Shown: in pieces, positions 40,337 to 49,126 of the stretch
Position numbering within the stretch: position 1 is the first letter of the stretch
How the letters are laid out: each line of letters begins with the position of its first letter
Assembly (NCBI RefSeq): GCF_030929605.1
Contig: NZ_JAVFVS010000009.1
Coordinates: forward strand, 1-64,000
Direction of reading: 5' to 3'
DNA length: 64,000 nucleotides
Source of the DNA: Flavobacterium sp. LHD-80
GTDB lineage: Bacteria; Bacteroidota; Bacteroidia; Flavobacteriales; Flavobacteriaceae
Made by a program: the position numbers and the translations under genes
The notes under the pieces: generated by a model
What the model was told of the DNA's origin: nothing
Database searches by the model: none
What the model saw: the letters and a program-made list of their open reading frames with translations, nothing else

Positions 40337-41797
40337 CTAGATATTCTTGTCTTTTAAAATCTGCGGATATTTTATGCTTGTATGAACAATCATTTCTCCA
40401 AAGAGTGTATTTGCCCATGCAAACCATTTTCGGGTAAATTTTGCAACATCATCTTTATGAAAAGATTCGTGCATAAAACCAGTATCTGCATTGGTTTTAA
40501 TCAAATTGCTGATACATGATTTGATCTCATTTTCATCAACACTTGTAATGGCTCTCAGTACAATACTCATTGGCCAAATCGTATCGGCTCCAGTGTGTGG
40601 GCCTCCAATTCCTTCTCCTGCTTTTCCTTTGTAGAAAAACGGATTATTTTCTGAAAGAACTACTTTACGCGTATTCAAATAAAGCGGACTGTCTGGCGCA
40701 ATGGCACCTAAATAAGGAAGTGATAATAATGAAGGAACATTTGCATCATCCATCATATGAAAACTGCCGTATCCGTTAACTTCAAAAGCAATTATCTTTC
40801 CGAATTTTGGGTGTTCAATGATTCCGTTTTCTTCTAATCCCTTTTGAACTTGATTTCTTAATTCAGTCGCTTTGGCAACTAAATCTTTGTCAGATAAAGC
40901 CGGTAAAGAGAAAATTTCGATCAAATAACCTAAAACTTCAATCGCAAACATATTGCTCGGAATTAAAAAACCAAATAAAGTGCTGTCGTCGCTTGGTCTG
41001 AAAGTTGAAACAATTAATCCGCAAGGTTTTACAGGATATCCGTAACCGCTCAACGGAACTCCGTCTGTCGCCCAAGCCGTTTCTCTTTGAAAACTGTAAG
41101 GTCCTTTTCCGTTAAAACGCTGTTGTTCTTTAAAAGTCTGCAATACTAAAAGCATCGCTTCTTTCCATTTACTGTCAAATAAACTTATGTCTCCGGTTTC
41201 CTTCCAATAACCATGTGCTAGCCTAATTGGGTAACACAAACTGTCAATTTCCCATTTACGTTCGTGAATTCCCGGTTGCATTTTTGTTAGGTCATTTTTC
41301 CATTCGCTTATTTTGGTAAAATCTTTATAAAAAGCATTGGCATAAGGATCAAGCAAAATACATTTTGTCTGGCGGTTGATCACACCTTTTACCAATTCGG
41401 CTAATTTTTTATCTTCTTTTACAAACGGAATATAAGGCCAAATCTGAGCTGTACTGTCGCGAAGCCACATTGCATCAATATCGCCCGTAATTACATACGT
41501 ATCAGGTTTTCCGTCGATAATTTCGAAATCGACTGTGGTGTCTAAAGTATTTGGGAAGCAATTTTCAAAAAGCCAAGCCAACTCTGGATTTGCAATTTGT
41601 TTTTTGATTCTGACAATCGCCGCTTCAATGGCTGGACTTGTAAATTTCCTTTCTTTTAAAGGAGGTCTTTTGCTGATAAAATCTTTAAGTGCAAAATTAA
41701 AACTGTCTGAATTCATTGCAAAAACATCGGTTTGAAGCGCTAATAATCCTGCTGAAAAAATGCCTGTATTTCTTATAAATTTTCTACGTGACTGCAT
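40337..41797 (-). CDS. GH125 exo-alpha-1,6-mannosidase, Tat-exported
   Basis: 486 aa from the ATG at 41797, which leaves a good twin-arginine signal SRRKFIRNTG. The upstream extension to 41881 would overlap the GH92 gene and spoil the signal. GH125 signatures include DIDAMWLRDSTAQIWPY, RKWEIDSLCYPIRLAHGYWKETGD and GEGIGGPHTGADTIWPMSI (partial quotes). The family removes alpha-1,6-linked mannose from N-glycan cores. Its start lies 4 bp after the GH92 stop, so the two genes are co-translated. Twin-arginine export suggests it folds before leaving the cytoplasm. Confidence 0.93.
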   Translation of the reverse strand: MQSRRKFIRNTGIFSAGLLALQTDVFAMNSDSFNFALKDFISKRPPLKERKFTSPAIEAAIVRIKKQIANPELAWLFENCFPNTLDTTVDFEIIDGKPDTYVITGDIDAMWLRDSTAQIWPYIPFVKEDKKLAELVKGVINRQTKCILLDPYANAFYKDFTKISEWKNDLTKMQPGIHERKWEIDSLCYPIRLAHGYWKETGDISLFDSKWKEAMLLVLQTFKEQQRFNGKGPYSFQRETAWATDGVPLSGYGYPVKPCGLIVSTFRPSDDSTLFGFLIPSNMFAIEVLGYLIEIFSLPALSDKDLVAKATELRNQVQKGLEENGIIEHPKFGKIIAFEVNGYGSFHMMDDANVPSLLSLPYLGAIAPDSPLYLNTRKVVLSENNPFFYKGKAGEGIGGPHTGADTIWPMSIVLRAITSVDENEIKSCISNLIKTNADTGFMHESFHKDDVAKFTRKWFAWANTLFGEMIVHTSIKYPQILKDKNI

Positions 41798-41801
41798 AGT
41801 A

Positions 41802-44084
41802 TTATTTTGAAGTTGAGTAAGAATATGGAAAAGCGTCTTTAGAAGTTCCTCTTTGTAAATTAGGCTCTGCTGACATATCAAAATTTAATTCGCCTCCTTT
41901 TAAAACATCAAAATGATTGATGTAATTTTTTGAATACGAAGCGTTATTCCATTTTAAATCATTTACATATTTATTGGTTTCTGAATTTTTTGAAGCGTTG
42001 ATGATAAGCTGTTTTCCATTTTCTAAATTCAAAGTCAGTTTTTTAAACAACGGTGCGCCCAAAACATATTCATCAGTCGCTGGACAAACAGGATAAAATC
42101 CCATCGCAGAAAAAATATACCAAGCCGAAGTCTGTCCGTTATCTTCGTCTCCGCAATAACCATCTGGAGTTGGTTTGTACAAACGATTCATCACTTCTCT
42201 TGACCAATACTGCGTTTTCCAAGGTTCGCCTGCATAATTATACAAATAAATCATGTGCTGGATTGGCTGATTTCCGTGCGCATATTGTCCCATATTCATG
42301 ATCTGCATTTCGCGAATTTCATGAATAACAGCACCATAATAACTGTCATCAAAAATAGGAGGTGTTGTAAAAACGCCATCTAATTTATCTGTAAATTTCT
42401 TTTGCCCGCCCATTAAATCAATCAAACCTTGCACATCATGAAAAACACTCCAGCTGTAATGCAATGCATTTCCTTCTGTAAAAGCATCTCCCCATTTAAA
42501 CGGATTAAAATTCGCAGGAAAACTTCCATCTTTATTTCTGCCGCTCATCCAGCCAATTGACGGATTATAAAGATTTTTATAATTCATCATTCGTTTCTCA
42601 AATAAACTGATTTCTTTTTTTGGACGATTTAAGGCTTTCGCCAATTTCCAAATCGCGAAATCATCATATGCATATTCTAAAGTTCTAGCCGCATTTTCAT
42701 TAATTTTCACATCATAAGGAACGTAACCAAGTGTATTGTAATAGGAAACTCCTTTTCTTCCAACAGCTTCCAGAGGACCTTCATTATTTGCTCCGTGAAC
42801 TAAAGCTTCATACAAAGTATTGATGTCGTAACCACGTAATCCTTTAATGCAAGCCTCTGAAACTACAGAAGCCGAATTATTCCCAACCATTACATTTCGA
42901 AACCCAGGACTTGACCATTCTGGCAAAAACCCGCCTTCTTTATAATCGTTGATCAAACCTTCCTGCATTTCTTTATTTATCGAAGGATAAACCAAATTCA
43001 ATAGTGGATATAACGCTCGGAAAGTATCCCAAAAACCAGTTCCTGCATACATATATCCCGGCACAACATTTCCGTTATACGGACTGTAATGTACCGTTTC
43101 TCCTTTGGCATTTATTTCATATTGCTTTTGAGGGAAACAAGTCGCGCGGTACAAACAAGAATAAAAAGTTTTTAATTGATCTTCATTACTGCTTTCTACA
43201 GTAAGTTTTCCTAAAACTTTATTCCATTCATTTTTAGAAGTTGCAACGGTTTCATTAAAAGAAGCATTTCCTAATTCTTTTAAATTAAGTTCTGCTTGTT
43301 CTGGATTTATAAATGATGAAGCGACTTTTACGTTGACAATTTCTCCTTTTTTAGTTTTAAAACCTACAACCGCTCCTGCATGATTATCCTGTAATTCTAG
43401 TTTGTCTTTTTCTAAACCTTTATCATTCCACGTCGAATTTGATGCAAAAGGTTTGTCGAAAACCAAAACAAAATAATTCTTAAAATTAGCTGGAACGCCA
43501 CCGCTGTTGCGTGTTGTGTAACCTATAATTTTATTTTCTGAAGGAATAATTTTGATATATGAACCTTTATCAAAAGCGTCAATTACGATAGAAGATTGCT
43601 CATTTTCTGGAAATGTAATTTGAAAATATGCTGCTCTTTCTGTTGCTGTAATTTCTGTTGTAACATCATAATCTGCCAAATAAACGCTATAATAATAGGG
43701 TTTTGAAACTTCGGCTTTATGACTAAACCAACTTGCTCTATCCGCTTCCGCAAAAGCCAATTTTCCTGTTACCGGCATAATCGAAAACTGACCGTAATCG
43801 TTCATCCAAGGCGATGGCTGATGCGTTTGTTTAAATCCTCTAATTTTCTCGGCGGTATAAATATATGCCCATCCGTCGCCCATTTTTCCAGTTTGAGGCG
43901 TCCAGAAATTCATTCCCCAAGGCCTGCAGATTGCCGGATAAGTATTCCCGTTAGAAAGACTGTGCAACGATTGTGTACCCATTAACGGATTTACATATTC
44001 TGCCGGATCTAAAGTTTTAACTTGTGCATTTCCTGCAACAAAGCATTGCATTAATCCTAAAAAAATTAAACTTTTTATTTTCAT
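41802..44084 (-). CDS. GH92 alpha-mannosidase (HQPSPW type)
   Basis: 760 aa from the ATG at 44084, giving a signal peptide (MKIKSLIFLGLMQCFVAGNA); the extension to 44105 uses TTG and encodes poly-Asn, so it was rejected. The N-terminal beta-domain has GGYNPVNPLMG-like YVNPLMGTQSLHSLSNGNTYPAI and HQPSPWMNDYGQF, and the helical catalytic domain ends with GDEDNGQTSAWYIFSAMGFYP, the acid-Asp region of GH92. The HQPSPW variant differs from the HLSGTG variant of its neighbour, so the linkage preference (perhaps alpha-1,3 or 1,4) is likely different. Calcium-dependent, inverting family. Confidence 0.92.
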   Translation of the reverse strand: MKIKSLIFLGLMQCFVAGNAQVKTLDPAEYVNPLMGTQSLHSLSNGNTYPAICRPWGMNFWTPQTGKMGDGWAYIYTAEKIRGFKQTHQPSPWMNDYGQFSIMPVTGKLAFAEADRASWFSHKAEVSKPYYYSVYLADYDVTTEITATERAAYFQITFPENEQSSIVIDAFDKGSYIKIIPSENKIIGYTTRNSGGVPANFKNYFVLVFDKPFASNSTWNDKGLEKDKLELQDNHAGAVVGFKTKKGEIVNVKVASSFINPEQAELNLKELGNASFNETVATSKNEWNKVLGKLTVESSNEDQLKTFYSCLYRATCFPQKQYEINAKGETVHYSPYNGNVVPGYMYAGTGFWDTFRALYPLLNLVYPSINKEMQEGLINDYKEGGFLPEWSSPGFRNVMVGNNSASVVSEACIKGLRGYDINTLYEALVHGANNEGPLEAVGRKGVSYYNTLGYVPYDVKINENAARTLEYAYDDFAIWKLAKALNRPKKEISLFEKRMMNYKNLYNPSIGWMSGRNKDGSFPANFNPFKWGDAFTEGNALHYSWSVFHDVQGLIDLMGGQKKFTDKLDGVFTTPPIFDDSYYGAVIHEIREMQIMNMGQYAHGNQPIQHMIYLYNYAGEPWKTQYWSREVMNRLYKPTPDGYCGDEDNGQTSAWYIFSAMGFYPVCPATDEYVLGAPLFKKLTLNLENGKQLIINASKNSETNKYVNDLKWNNASYSKNYINHFDVLKGGELNFDMSAEPNLQRGTSKDAFPYSYSTSK

Positions 44085-44096
44085 ATTATTGTTATT

Positions 44097-44193
44097 ATCC
44101 TGCAAGGTTTAAAAAACCTTGTAGGTCTTTATTTTCTTTTGTAAAATTGAAACCTAAAATCATACCTACAAGGTTTTTTAAACCTTGCAGGAT
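44097..44193. repeat. 30-bp perfect inverted repeat between the GH92 genes
   Basis: Arms 44097-44126 and 44164-44193 are exactly complementary, with a 37-base loop. Each arm also contains a small hairpin (CAAGGTTT-AAA-AAACCTTG). The element occupies nearly the whole gap between the two GH92 genes and precedes the second start codon by 13 bp. It resembles dispersed palindromes found in Flavobacterium genomes and could act as an attenuator. Confidence 0.9.
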
Positions 44194-44199
44194 CAAAAA

Positions 44200-46476
44200 C
44201 TAAAGCGGTCTGTCTACTTTTTTCACTCCAAAAGTTGCCGATGGTTTGCTTCCCATAAACAATTTCAGTTCTCCTCCTTTTACAATCATTTCTTGTGTGA
44301 TGTATGATTTTGTATAAGGTTTTCCGTTGTATTCCGCTTTTTGAATATAGATGTTTGTTGCGCTGTTATCAATTGCTTTTATTGAAAATGAAATTCCCGC
44401 TTTATGATGAATTACTGCCGAATTTACCAACGGGCTTCCTAAAACGTAAACGCCATTTGCAGGATTAACCGAATAAAATCCCATTGATGACAACACATAC
44501 CAAGCCGACATTTGCCCTAAATCTTCATTACCACACAATCCATCTGGTTTTGTTGAGTAGAATTTATCATCGATTTCTCGGATTAATTTTGCCGTTTTCC
44601 AAGGCTGTCCGGCAAATGCATACAAATACGGAATATGATGATTTGGTTCATTTCCTTGCGCATATTGACCAATCAAACCACTGATGTCTGGCGAAATTTC
44701 TTCTCCTTCTACTTTATCTGTAATTTGAAAAAGCGAATCTAATTTAGCCAAAAATTTACTTTCACTTCCAAATAATTCAATTAAGCCGTAAGGATCTTGT
44801 GGAACAAGCCACGTATATTGCCAAGCATTTCCTTCTACATAATCATCTTTACGGTGCGCCGATGAAAGCGGATTAAATGGCGTTCTCCAATTTCCATCAG
44901 TCAATTTACCACGCATAAAAGTGGTTTCTTTATCAAAATAAAGTTTGTACAAATTGGCTCTTTTTGTGAAGTAATTATAATCTTCCGTCTTATTTAAAGC
45001 TTTTGCCATTTGTGCAATACAATAATCATCAATCGCATATTCTAAAGCATTTCCAACAGTCTCCAGCATTTTGTCTGCAGGAATGTATTGCAGTTTTTGA
45101 ACATAATCCATTCCGTCTCGCGTTTGCATGGCTGTTTTTTTCATTGCTTCATAAGCCAATTCCACATCATAATCGCGGTATCCTTTTAAATAGGCATCAG
45201 CAATTACAGCTATCGAATGATTTCCATTCATTGTATTGGTTTCGTTGCCCATTAAATGCCAAACTGGTAATCTTCCCTGTTGTTGGTAAATTGCCAAAAA
45301 TGATTTTACAATATCATTAATTTTATCTGGCTGTGTTAATGTATATAATGGATGAAGTCCGCGGTACGTATCCCAAAGCGAGAAAGTCGTGTAGTTGGTG
45401 AAGTTTGCTTTTTCGTACACTTTTTTATCCGTTCCTCTATAATCGCCGTTGGCATCATTAAAAATGGAAGGCGCAAACATGGTGTGATATAAGGAAGTAT
45501 AAAAAACTTTCATTGTTTTATCATTTCCTGTAATCTGGATTTTATTTAATTCTTTGTTCCATTTTGAAGAAGCCGTTTTAGCCGTTTGATCAAAATCCCA
45601 ATTCGGAATCTCGGCTTTTATATTTGCAGCAGCGTTTTCAGCACTTACAGGAGAAATTCCAACTTTTACTAAAACTTGTTTGTTTTTTAAAGCTGCAAAA
45701 TCCAGAACTGCTTTCATTTTCAAGCCTTCGCCTTCATTTCCGTTTACAGCAGTTTTATCATCGTATAAAGCTAAATTCGAAATTGGTTCAGAAAATTCAA
45801 TTGTAAAATAAACACGTTGATCTGTCGCCCATCCAGCTGAAAAACGGTATCCCGCTAAAGTAGTTTCATTTATCTTTTTGATAAATGTTTTTACAGGTTT
45901 GTCCCATCCAATTCCGTCAGCAAGGTCTAATAAAACGTGATTATCATTGGCTGAATTAAAAGTGTATTTATGAAAACCAACTCTTTCGCTGGCAGTTAAT
46001 TCGGCTTTGATTTTGTATTTATCCAATAAAACGCTGTAATATCCCGGTTTGCTGACTTCATTTTCATGTGAAAAATAAGAACCATAACCGTTTACCATAT
46101 CTTCTTTTGTTCCTTTAAACAAAGGCACTTTTCCAGAAACCGGAAGCAACAAAATATCATTTAAATCGCCAATTCCGGTACCGCTTAAATGTGTGTGTGT
46201 AAATCCTAAAATCGTATTGCTCGCATAATTATAACCGCTGCACCAATCCCAGCCTTCAAAGATATTTACAGGCCCTAATTGAACGGCTCCAAAAGGCACA
46301 TTGGCACCCACAAAAACGTGGCCGTGACCCGCTGATCCAATCAACGGATTTACATATTGAGTATAATCTGGAATTGCTTGTTTTGCTTTCTTTTCCTGTG
46401 AAATTGCAGGATTAGCAAAAAATAGATTTAAAGCTAAGAAACCGCTAAAAGCTATTTTGTTGTATTTTGTAATCAT
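44200..46476 (-). CDS. GH92 alpha-1,2-mannosidase (HLSGTG type)
   Basis: 758 aa with a signal peptide (about 1-26, ending AISQ). N-terminal beta-sandwich motifs QYVNPLIGSAGHGHVFVGANVPFGAVQLGP and THTHLSGTGIGDLNDILLLPVSG, quoted in part, match the GH92 group with alpha-1,2-mannosidase activity on high-mannose N-glycans. The catalytic helical domain carries YVEGNAWQYTW and GNEDLGQMSAWYVLSSMGF. Periplasmic or surface action trims the outer mannoses. It is followed by the 30-bp inverted repeat and the second GH92. Confidence 0.93.
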   Translation of the reverse strand: MITKYNKIAFSGFLALNLFFANPAISQEKKAKQAIPDYTQYVNPLIGSAGHGHVFVGANVPFGAVQLGPVNIFEGWDWCSGYNYASNTILGFTHTHLSGTGIGDLNDILLLPVSGKVPLFKGTKEDMVNGYGSYFSHENEVSKPGYYSVLLDKYKIKAELTASERVGFHKYTFNSANDNHVLLDLADGIGWDKPVKTFIKKINETTLAGYRFSAGWATDQRVYFTIEFSEPISNLALYDDKTAVNGNEGEGLKMKAVLDFAALKNKQVLVKVGISPVSAENAAANIKAEIPNWDFDQTAKTASSKWNKELNKIQITGNDKTMKVFYTSLYHTMFAPSIFNDANGDYRGTDKKVYEKANFTNYTTFSLWDTYRGLHPLYTLTQPDKINDIVKSFLAIYQQQGRLPVWHLMGNETNTMNGNHSIAVIADAYLKGYRDYDVELAYEAMKKTAMQTRDGMDYVQKLQYIPADKMLETVGNALEYAIDDYCIAQMAKALNKTEDYNYFTKRANLYKLYFDKETTFMRGKLTDGNWRTPFNPLSSAHRKDDYVEGNAWQYTWLVPQDPYGLIELFGSESKFLAKLDSLFQITDKVEGEEISPDISGLIGQYAQGNEPNHHIPYLYAFAGQPWKTAKLIREIDDKFYSTKPDGLCGNEDLGQMSAWYVLSSMGFYSVNPANGVYVLGSPLVNSAVIHHKAGISFSIKAIDNSATNIYIQKAEYNGKPYTKSYITQEMIVKGGELKLFMGSKPSATFGVKKVDRPL

Positions 46477-46719
46477 ATTATTTTTATTTGACTTGCGTAA
46501 TTGGCCACAGATGAAACGGGTTGAACTGATTTACGCTGGTATTTTTTTAATCTTTGAATATAAAATTTAATCGCAAAGAGCGCTAAGATTTACGCAAGGT
46601 TCGCAAAGTTTTTCCCTTTAGGGAGACGCACTGCTGTGCGCCTCTACGGAAAACCTTTGTCTCTTTGTTACTCTGAACCTTTGTCCCTAAAAATCTTAGA
46701 ACCTCAGTAACTTAGAACC
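46477..46719. repeat. Mosaic of dispersed repeats after the GH2 gene
   Basis: No gene. Includes CGCAAAGAGCGCTAAGATTT and CGCAAGGTTCGCAAAG (46570-46612), the 32-bp element 46622-46653 identical to 660-691, and a degenerate array of units like AACCTTAGTACC (46676-46730) that runs into the last codons of the beta-mannosidase gene. All three recall elements frequent between genes in flavobacterial chromosomes. Confidence 0.65.
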
Positions 46720-48708
46720 TTAGTACCTTTGTAAAACCTCATAAAGAGAATAAACCTTCAAAACTGGTTTCTCCATATTTCCTTCAAAAGTGATTGTTTT
46801 TTGTTCTCCGGGTTTTAAATCGAAATAATTATCGCTCCATTTTCCTGTGTAGCCTTTTATGGAAACATTTACATATTTAGCCAACTTTGAAGCTTTTAAA
46901 ACTATTTTATTTCCTTTTATTTCCCAAGTGATTTTTGGGTCTTCCAATTTTAAATTAATCGGGCGCGTTAAATCTATTTCTGGTGTTTTATCATCTCTGT
47001 AGGCTTCTTTCATAGCGTACCAAGCCGCTTTTGGCTGACGATCATAATAATCGGTTACGCTCCAGCTTGCTACCGGCCAGCAATCATTAAGCTGCCAAAC
47101 TAAAGTTCCCATATTATAAGGCGCTTTTGAACGATGAATTCCGATAATATTTTTCAGCGAATAATATTGCAAACATTGTGTGAGGTAGGTATAATCCTCG
47201 ACATTCATCTTTTTTATTTTGGTCGAATCGATAAAATAACGATTCAAATACGAATCTAATTTCATGAATCCTTTACCCGCTTTTTGATGTGCTTCTAAAA
47301 TATCCGAATATAAATATCGGTCTTCTGGCAAAGTAATTCTTTCCATTGAAGAATAATTTGGCATTGCCTGCATTCCGTATTCACTCACAAAACGACCAGT
47401 TTTTTTCTGAACCGCCTCGACATCTTCTAATCCCCACCAAGTTCCCCAATAATGGCTGTCGCCTTCTGTTAGACTTTCAGGTCTTGACCAGTGAAATCGT
47501 GGCGAAGAACTAATATACGGACGTTTATTATCGACTTCTTTTACCCATTTTGGAATACTGTCTTGAAACAAACGAACATAATCTTTCCATAAACGAATCG
47601 AATCTTGTTTGGACATGTTCATGCTTTTTTGCCATCCCCAGTTTTTAAAAGCTTCGTCGGCTTCGTTGTTACCACACCACAAAACAATACTTTTATGATG
47701 ACGAAGGCGCTTTACCTGATACTGAACTTCTTTTTTTACATTGTCAAAAAAGGCATCATCTCCTGGTACCATTGTTCCGGCGAACATAAAATCCTGCCAA
47801 ACATAAATTCCGTTTTTATCACATAAATCATAGAAATAATCATCTTCATAAATTCCGCCTCCCCAAACACGAAGCATATTCATGTTGGCATCTTTAGCCA
47901 TGCCAATTACTTTTTCATATTCTTTTTTAGTTACTCTTGAAAGAAAAGCATCTGACGGAATATAATTGGCACCTTTCATGTAAACAGGCTTTCCATCAAT
48001 TTTAAAAAAGAAAGTTTTTCCGAGATCGTCCGGCTGTTGTACCAATTCAATTTTTCGATCCAAAACATACGGTTTCTCAGGAGTTTTTTCGTCGTAAACT
48101 TCTAAACGAGGCGTTTTCCAGATACCACAAGTGGTGAATTTTGGTCCCCAATCCCATCCAAAATGATATTGTGCTTTACGTACATAAGCACGAGGATTGT
48201 CCGGAATTACAAAAGGAAGATCTTTTTTTGCCAAAGAATCCACAACATTTTGTGCCGATTTAAATATGACAACCAAATCATTATTTCCAGATTTCAAAAG
48301 TTTTTTAACATCAACTCGCCATTGACGAAACATATTATCTGCCTTTAAAATCAATTGATTATTCAGATAAACTGTTGCGTACGTATCTAATCCGTCAAAA
48401 ACTAATTCGGCGTTTTTCTTTTTTAAAAGTGTTGGCGAAACCTGAAAAGTGGTTTTGTATTCCCAATCTTTTTTCTCAATCCAAACCAGTTTTTTTTCAT
48501 TGTCTCTATAAAATGGATCTGGAATTGTTTTATTGTTCAACAAATCAGTATGGACTTCACCAGGAACTGTTGCTGGAAACCATTTTGTTGTTTTGGTTTC
48601 GCGAAATTGCCAATCTGTTTTTATATTTATATTTTGGGCATTGGCAACAAATGAAAAACTTGCTGCACAAATGCCCAAACACCAATAAACTCTCTTTAAA
48701 TGTTTCAT
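46720..48708 (-). CDS. GH2 beta-mannosidase, shortened form
   Basis: 662 aa with a signal peptide (about 1-24). It has the sugar-binding jelly roll (about 28-205), a TIM barrel (about 225-540) with acid/base E349 (WCGNNE) and nucleophile E443 (FVSEYGM), and a C-terminal Ig-like domain. Typical secreted beta-mannosidases have 820-860 residues and five domains. Here the Ig-like domain between jelly roll and barrel and the penultimate Ig-like domain are missing: jelly roll joins RKIELVQQPDDLGKTFFFKIDG after 206-DEKTPE, and the barrel joins the final domain after 572-DDKTPE. The frame is intact. It would remove the beta-1,4-mannose of the N-glycan core. Confidence 0.88.
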   Translation of the reverse strand: MKHLKRVYWCLGICAASFSFVANAQNINIKTDWQFRETKTTKWFPATVPGEVHTDLLNNKTIPDPFYRDNEKKLVWIEKKDWEYKTTFQVSPTLLKKKNAELVFDGLDTYATVYLNNQLILKADNMFRQWRVDVKKLLKSGNNDLVVIFKSAQNVVDSLAKKDLPFVIPDNPRAYVRKAQYHFGWDWGPKFTTCGIWKTPRLEVYDEKTPEKPYVLDRKIELVQQPDDLGKTFFFKIDGKPVYMKGANYIPSDAFLSRVTKKEYEKVIGMAKDANMNMLRVWGGGIYEDDYFYDLCDKNGIYVWQDFMFAGTMVPGDDAFFDNVKKEVQYQVKRLRHHKSIVLWCGNNEADEAFKNWGWQKSMNMSKQDSIRLWKDYVRLFQDSIPKWVKEVDNKRPYISSSPRFHWSRPESLTEGDSHYWGTWWGLEDVEAVQKKTGRFVSEYGMQAMPNYSSMERITLPEDRYLYSDILEAHQKAGKGFMKLDSYLNRYFIDSTKIKKMNVEDYTYLTQCLQYYSLKNIIGIHRSKAPYNMGTLVWQLNDCWPVASWSVTDYYDRQPKAAWYAMKEAYRDDKTPEIDLTRPINLKLEDPKITWEIKGNKIVLKASKLAKYVNVSIKGYTGKWSDNYFDLKPGEQKTITFEGNMEKPVLKVYSLYEVLQRY

Positions 48709-49126
48709 TTTTACTGAATACTAAATTATTATCGAATCAAATTGATCGCCGGCAGAGCAAGAAGTGCAATCGACCGCAATTGCGCTTCTCTTTTAGGTTT
48801 GCATTTTAGAATAAAAGTAACTAACAAAAATATCCAGAAACAATTTCCCTTTTTACGGCTGCCAAGCTTAGTTTATTTTAGATTTCTGATTTCAGATTCA
48901 TAACTCTTAAAATCTTGATCATTCAATTATATTCTTTTGAAAATAATCTCATCTTTTTCAGCAAACTTTTATCGTCTGCGAAAAAAATGATTTTTAAAAC
49001 TGGAGAATAAACGAATGATAAAACTCTTCTAATTTAATGAAAATCAAAATAGAAATAAAAAAATAAGCCGGGAGGTACAGGTATTCCTACCCGGCTTAAT
49101 TCAACTAACTAACCAATATTTAAAAA
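48709..49126. other. Intergenic region between susD2 and beta-mannosidase
   Basis: Besides the susD terminator it holds an 11-bp arm pair AGAAGTGCAAT / ATTGCGCTTCT (48760-48770 and 48779-48789, one wobble). TATTTTTG (48832-48825, minus) fits a -7 box but without a well-placed -33. No gene was found. Confidence 0.5.
49064..49098 (-). terminator. Terminator after PUL2 susD
   Basis: AAGCCGGG and the complementary CCCGGCTT (extended by AGG/CCT) form a stem around a 10-base loop, 28 bp after the susD stop. On the minus strand it is followed by ATTTTTTT. Read-through into the beta-mannosidase gene is still possible. Confidence 0.75.

Noticed and set aside
44085..44105. Extension of the GH92 gene by 7 codons to a TTG start
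   Set aside because: It encodes Met-Gln-Asp-Asn repeats ahead of a normal signal peptide and would overlap the 30-bp inverted repeat; the ATG at 44084 is better.
46720..48708. Frameshifted or broken beta-mannosidase pseudogene
   Set aside because: The frame is continuous, both catalytic Glu are present at normal spacing and the C-terminal domain is intact; it looks like domain loss, not decay.
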